Below are positions 33,056-33,322 of a DNA stretch of 33,322 nt, piece after piece. Position 1 is the stretch's first letter; the number at the start of each line of letters is the position of its first letter. The notes beneath the pieces are model-generated. The model had not been told where the DNA came from. It saw only the letters and a program-made list of their open reading frames with translations, and made no database searches. The translations under genes and the position numbers were made by a program. This DNA is from Blastocladiella britannica. Taxonomy: Eukaryota > Blastocladiomycota > Blastocladiomycetes > Blastocladiales > Blastocladiaceae. Location of the stretch: contig MU624666.1 of NCBI GenBank assembly GCA_025349905.2, positions 1-33,322 of the forward strand. Reading direction: 5' to 3'.

Positions 33056-33322
33056 TTATGAGCCAGAGGTTGCGAGGCGGCCCAGAGAGCGCATTTTCAG
33101 CGAAAGAATGAGAACGAAAATAAGTTCCGTCCCTGAACCTCTGCAGCCGCAGGACAGGGTCGACAGCTTGGTCACATAATCCCGACACATAAGAAAAAAA
33201 GAACACAAAGAATCCCAATTGTCGTAATAGACGGCGTCGGCAGCGTCTATCTTGATCTGGCTGCTGTTCGACCGCGGCTGGCTGCCCGCGACGGGCCACT
33301 GGTTTGCTGGGGCGGTGCGCAC
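33056..33322 (-). CDS. possible partial CDS running in from the right edge
   Basis: A frame open from the edge ends at 33056. Its first ~35 codons (APANQWPVAGSQPRSNSSQ, then KIDAADAVYYDNWDS) look like real coding sequence. After that it turns into T-rich sequence, so an intron or the gene's end may fall near 33205. A second overlapping frame (DPVLRLQRFRDGTYFRS) is also protein-like, but I found no splice that joins them cleanly. No family is recognised. Only the 3' part of such a gene would be in view. Confidence 0.35.
   Translation of the reverse strand: MRTAPANQWPVAGSQPRSNSSQIKIDAADAVYYDNWDSLCSFFLMCRDYVTKLSTLSCGCRGSGTELIFVLILSLKMRSLGRLATSGS

Overview
This window reads as a compact, gene-dense nuclear segment of a fungus or close fungal relative. 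Coding sequence is GC-rich and intergenic DNA and introns are AT-rich. I can place 18 protein-coding genes plus a possible partial gene at each edge. The 28 introns I could model are mostly 48-70 nt and were placed by reading-frame continuity. The protein set is fungal: an Och1-like GT32 glycosyltransferase, a Cdc4-type F-box/WD40 protein, a Swd1/RBBP5 COMPASS subunit, an RGS protein, a Dbl-type RhoGEF and protoporphyrinogen oxidase. A clear ARL3 GTPase, usually tied to cilia or flagella, makes a zoosporic lineage (Blastocladiomycota, chytrid or similar) my best guess. That placement is inference only.

Layout. 1-80: possible edge gene (-). 641-3232: amino-acid/polyamine/organocation (APC) permease with a long proline-rich tail (+). 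3264-5083: orphan two-TM protein (-). 5191-6824: Sec14-like CRAL-TRIO protein (-), divergent from ARL3 at 6985-7781 (+). 7847-8496: FAM177-family protein (-). 8704-10269: GT32 mannosyltransferase-like (+). 10396-11270: dynactin p24-like (-). 11392-12980: orphan single-pass membrane protein with a Thr/Pro stalk (-). 13385-14355: UMP-CMP kinase with an N-terminal targeting/anchor extension (+). 14374-15291: BAR-like helical protein (-). 15430-20296: RhoGEF (+), followed closely on the same strand by two orphan genes (20374-21651, 21690-22520) and HEM14 (22566-24232). 24673-26403: RGS protein (+). 26681-30356: Cdc4-like (+). 30459-32195: Swd1/RBBP5 (-). 32491-32959: small secreted protein (+). 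33056-33322: possible edge gene (-).

The genes do not form one pathway. Two loose themes stand out. Five neighbours between 5.2 and 11.3 kb belong to lipid-transfer, Golgi or microtubule-transport families. Between 15 and 30.4 kb lie regulators of Rho GTPases, G-alpha subunits and ubiquitin ligase targeting. I saw no mobile element, CRISPR array, rRNA or tRNA. The most unusual signals are in gene structure: 5' splice sites with a near-invariant pyrimidine at +4, CATT-rich introns, a 26-nt intron, a first exon that carries only the ATG, a 13-nt first exon, and very short gaps between genes, including one possible co-transcribed run.
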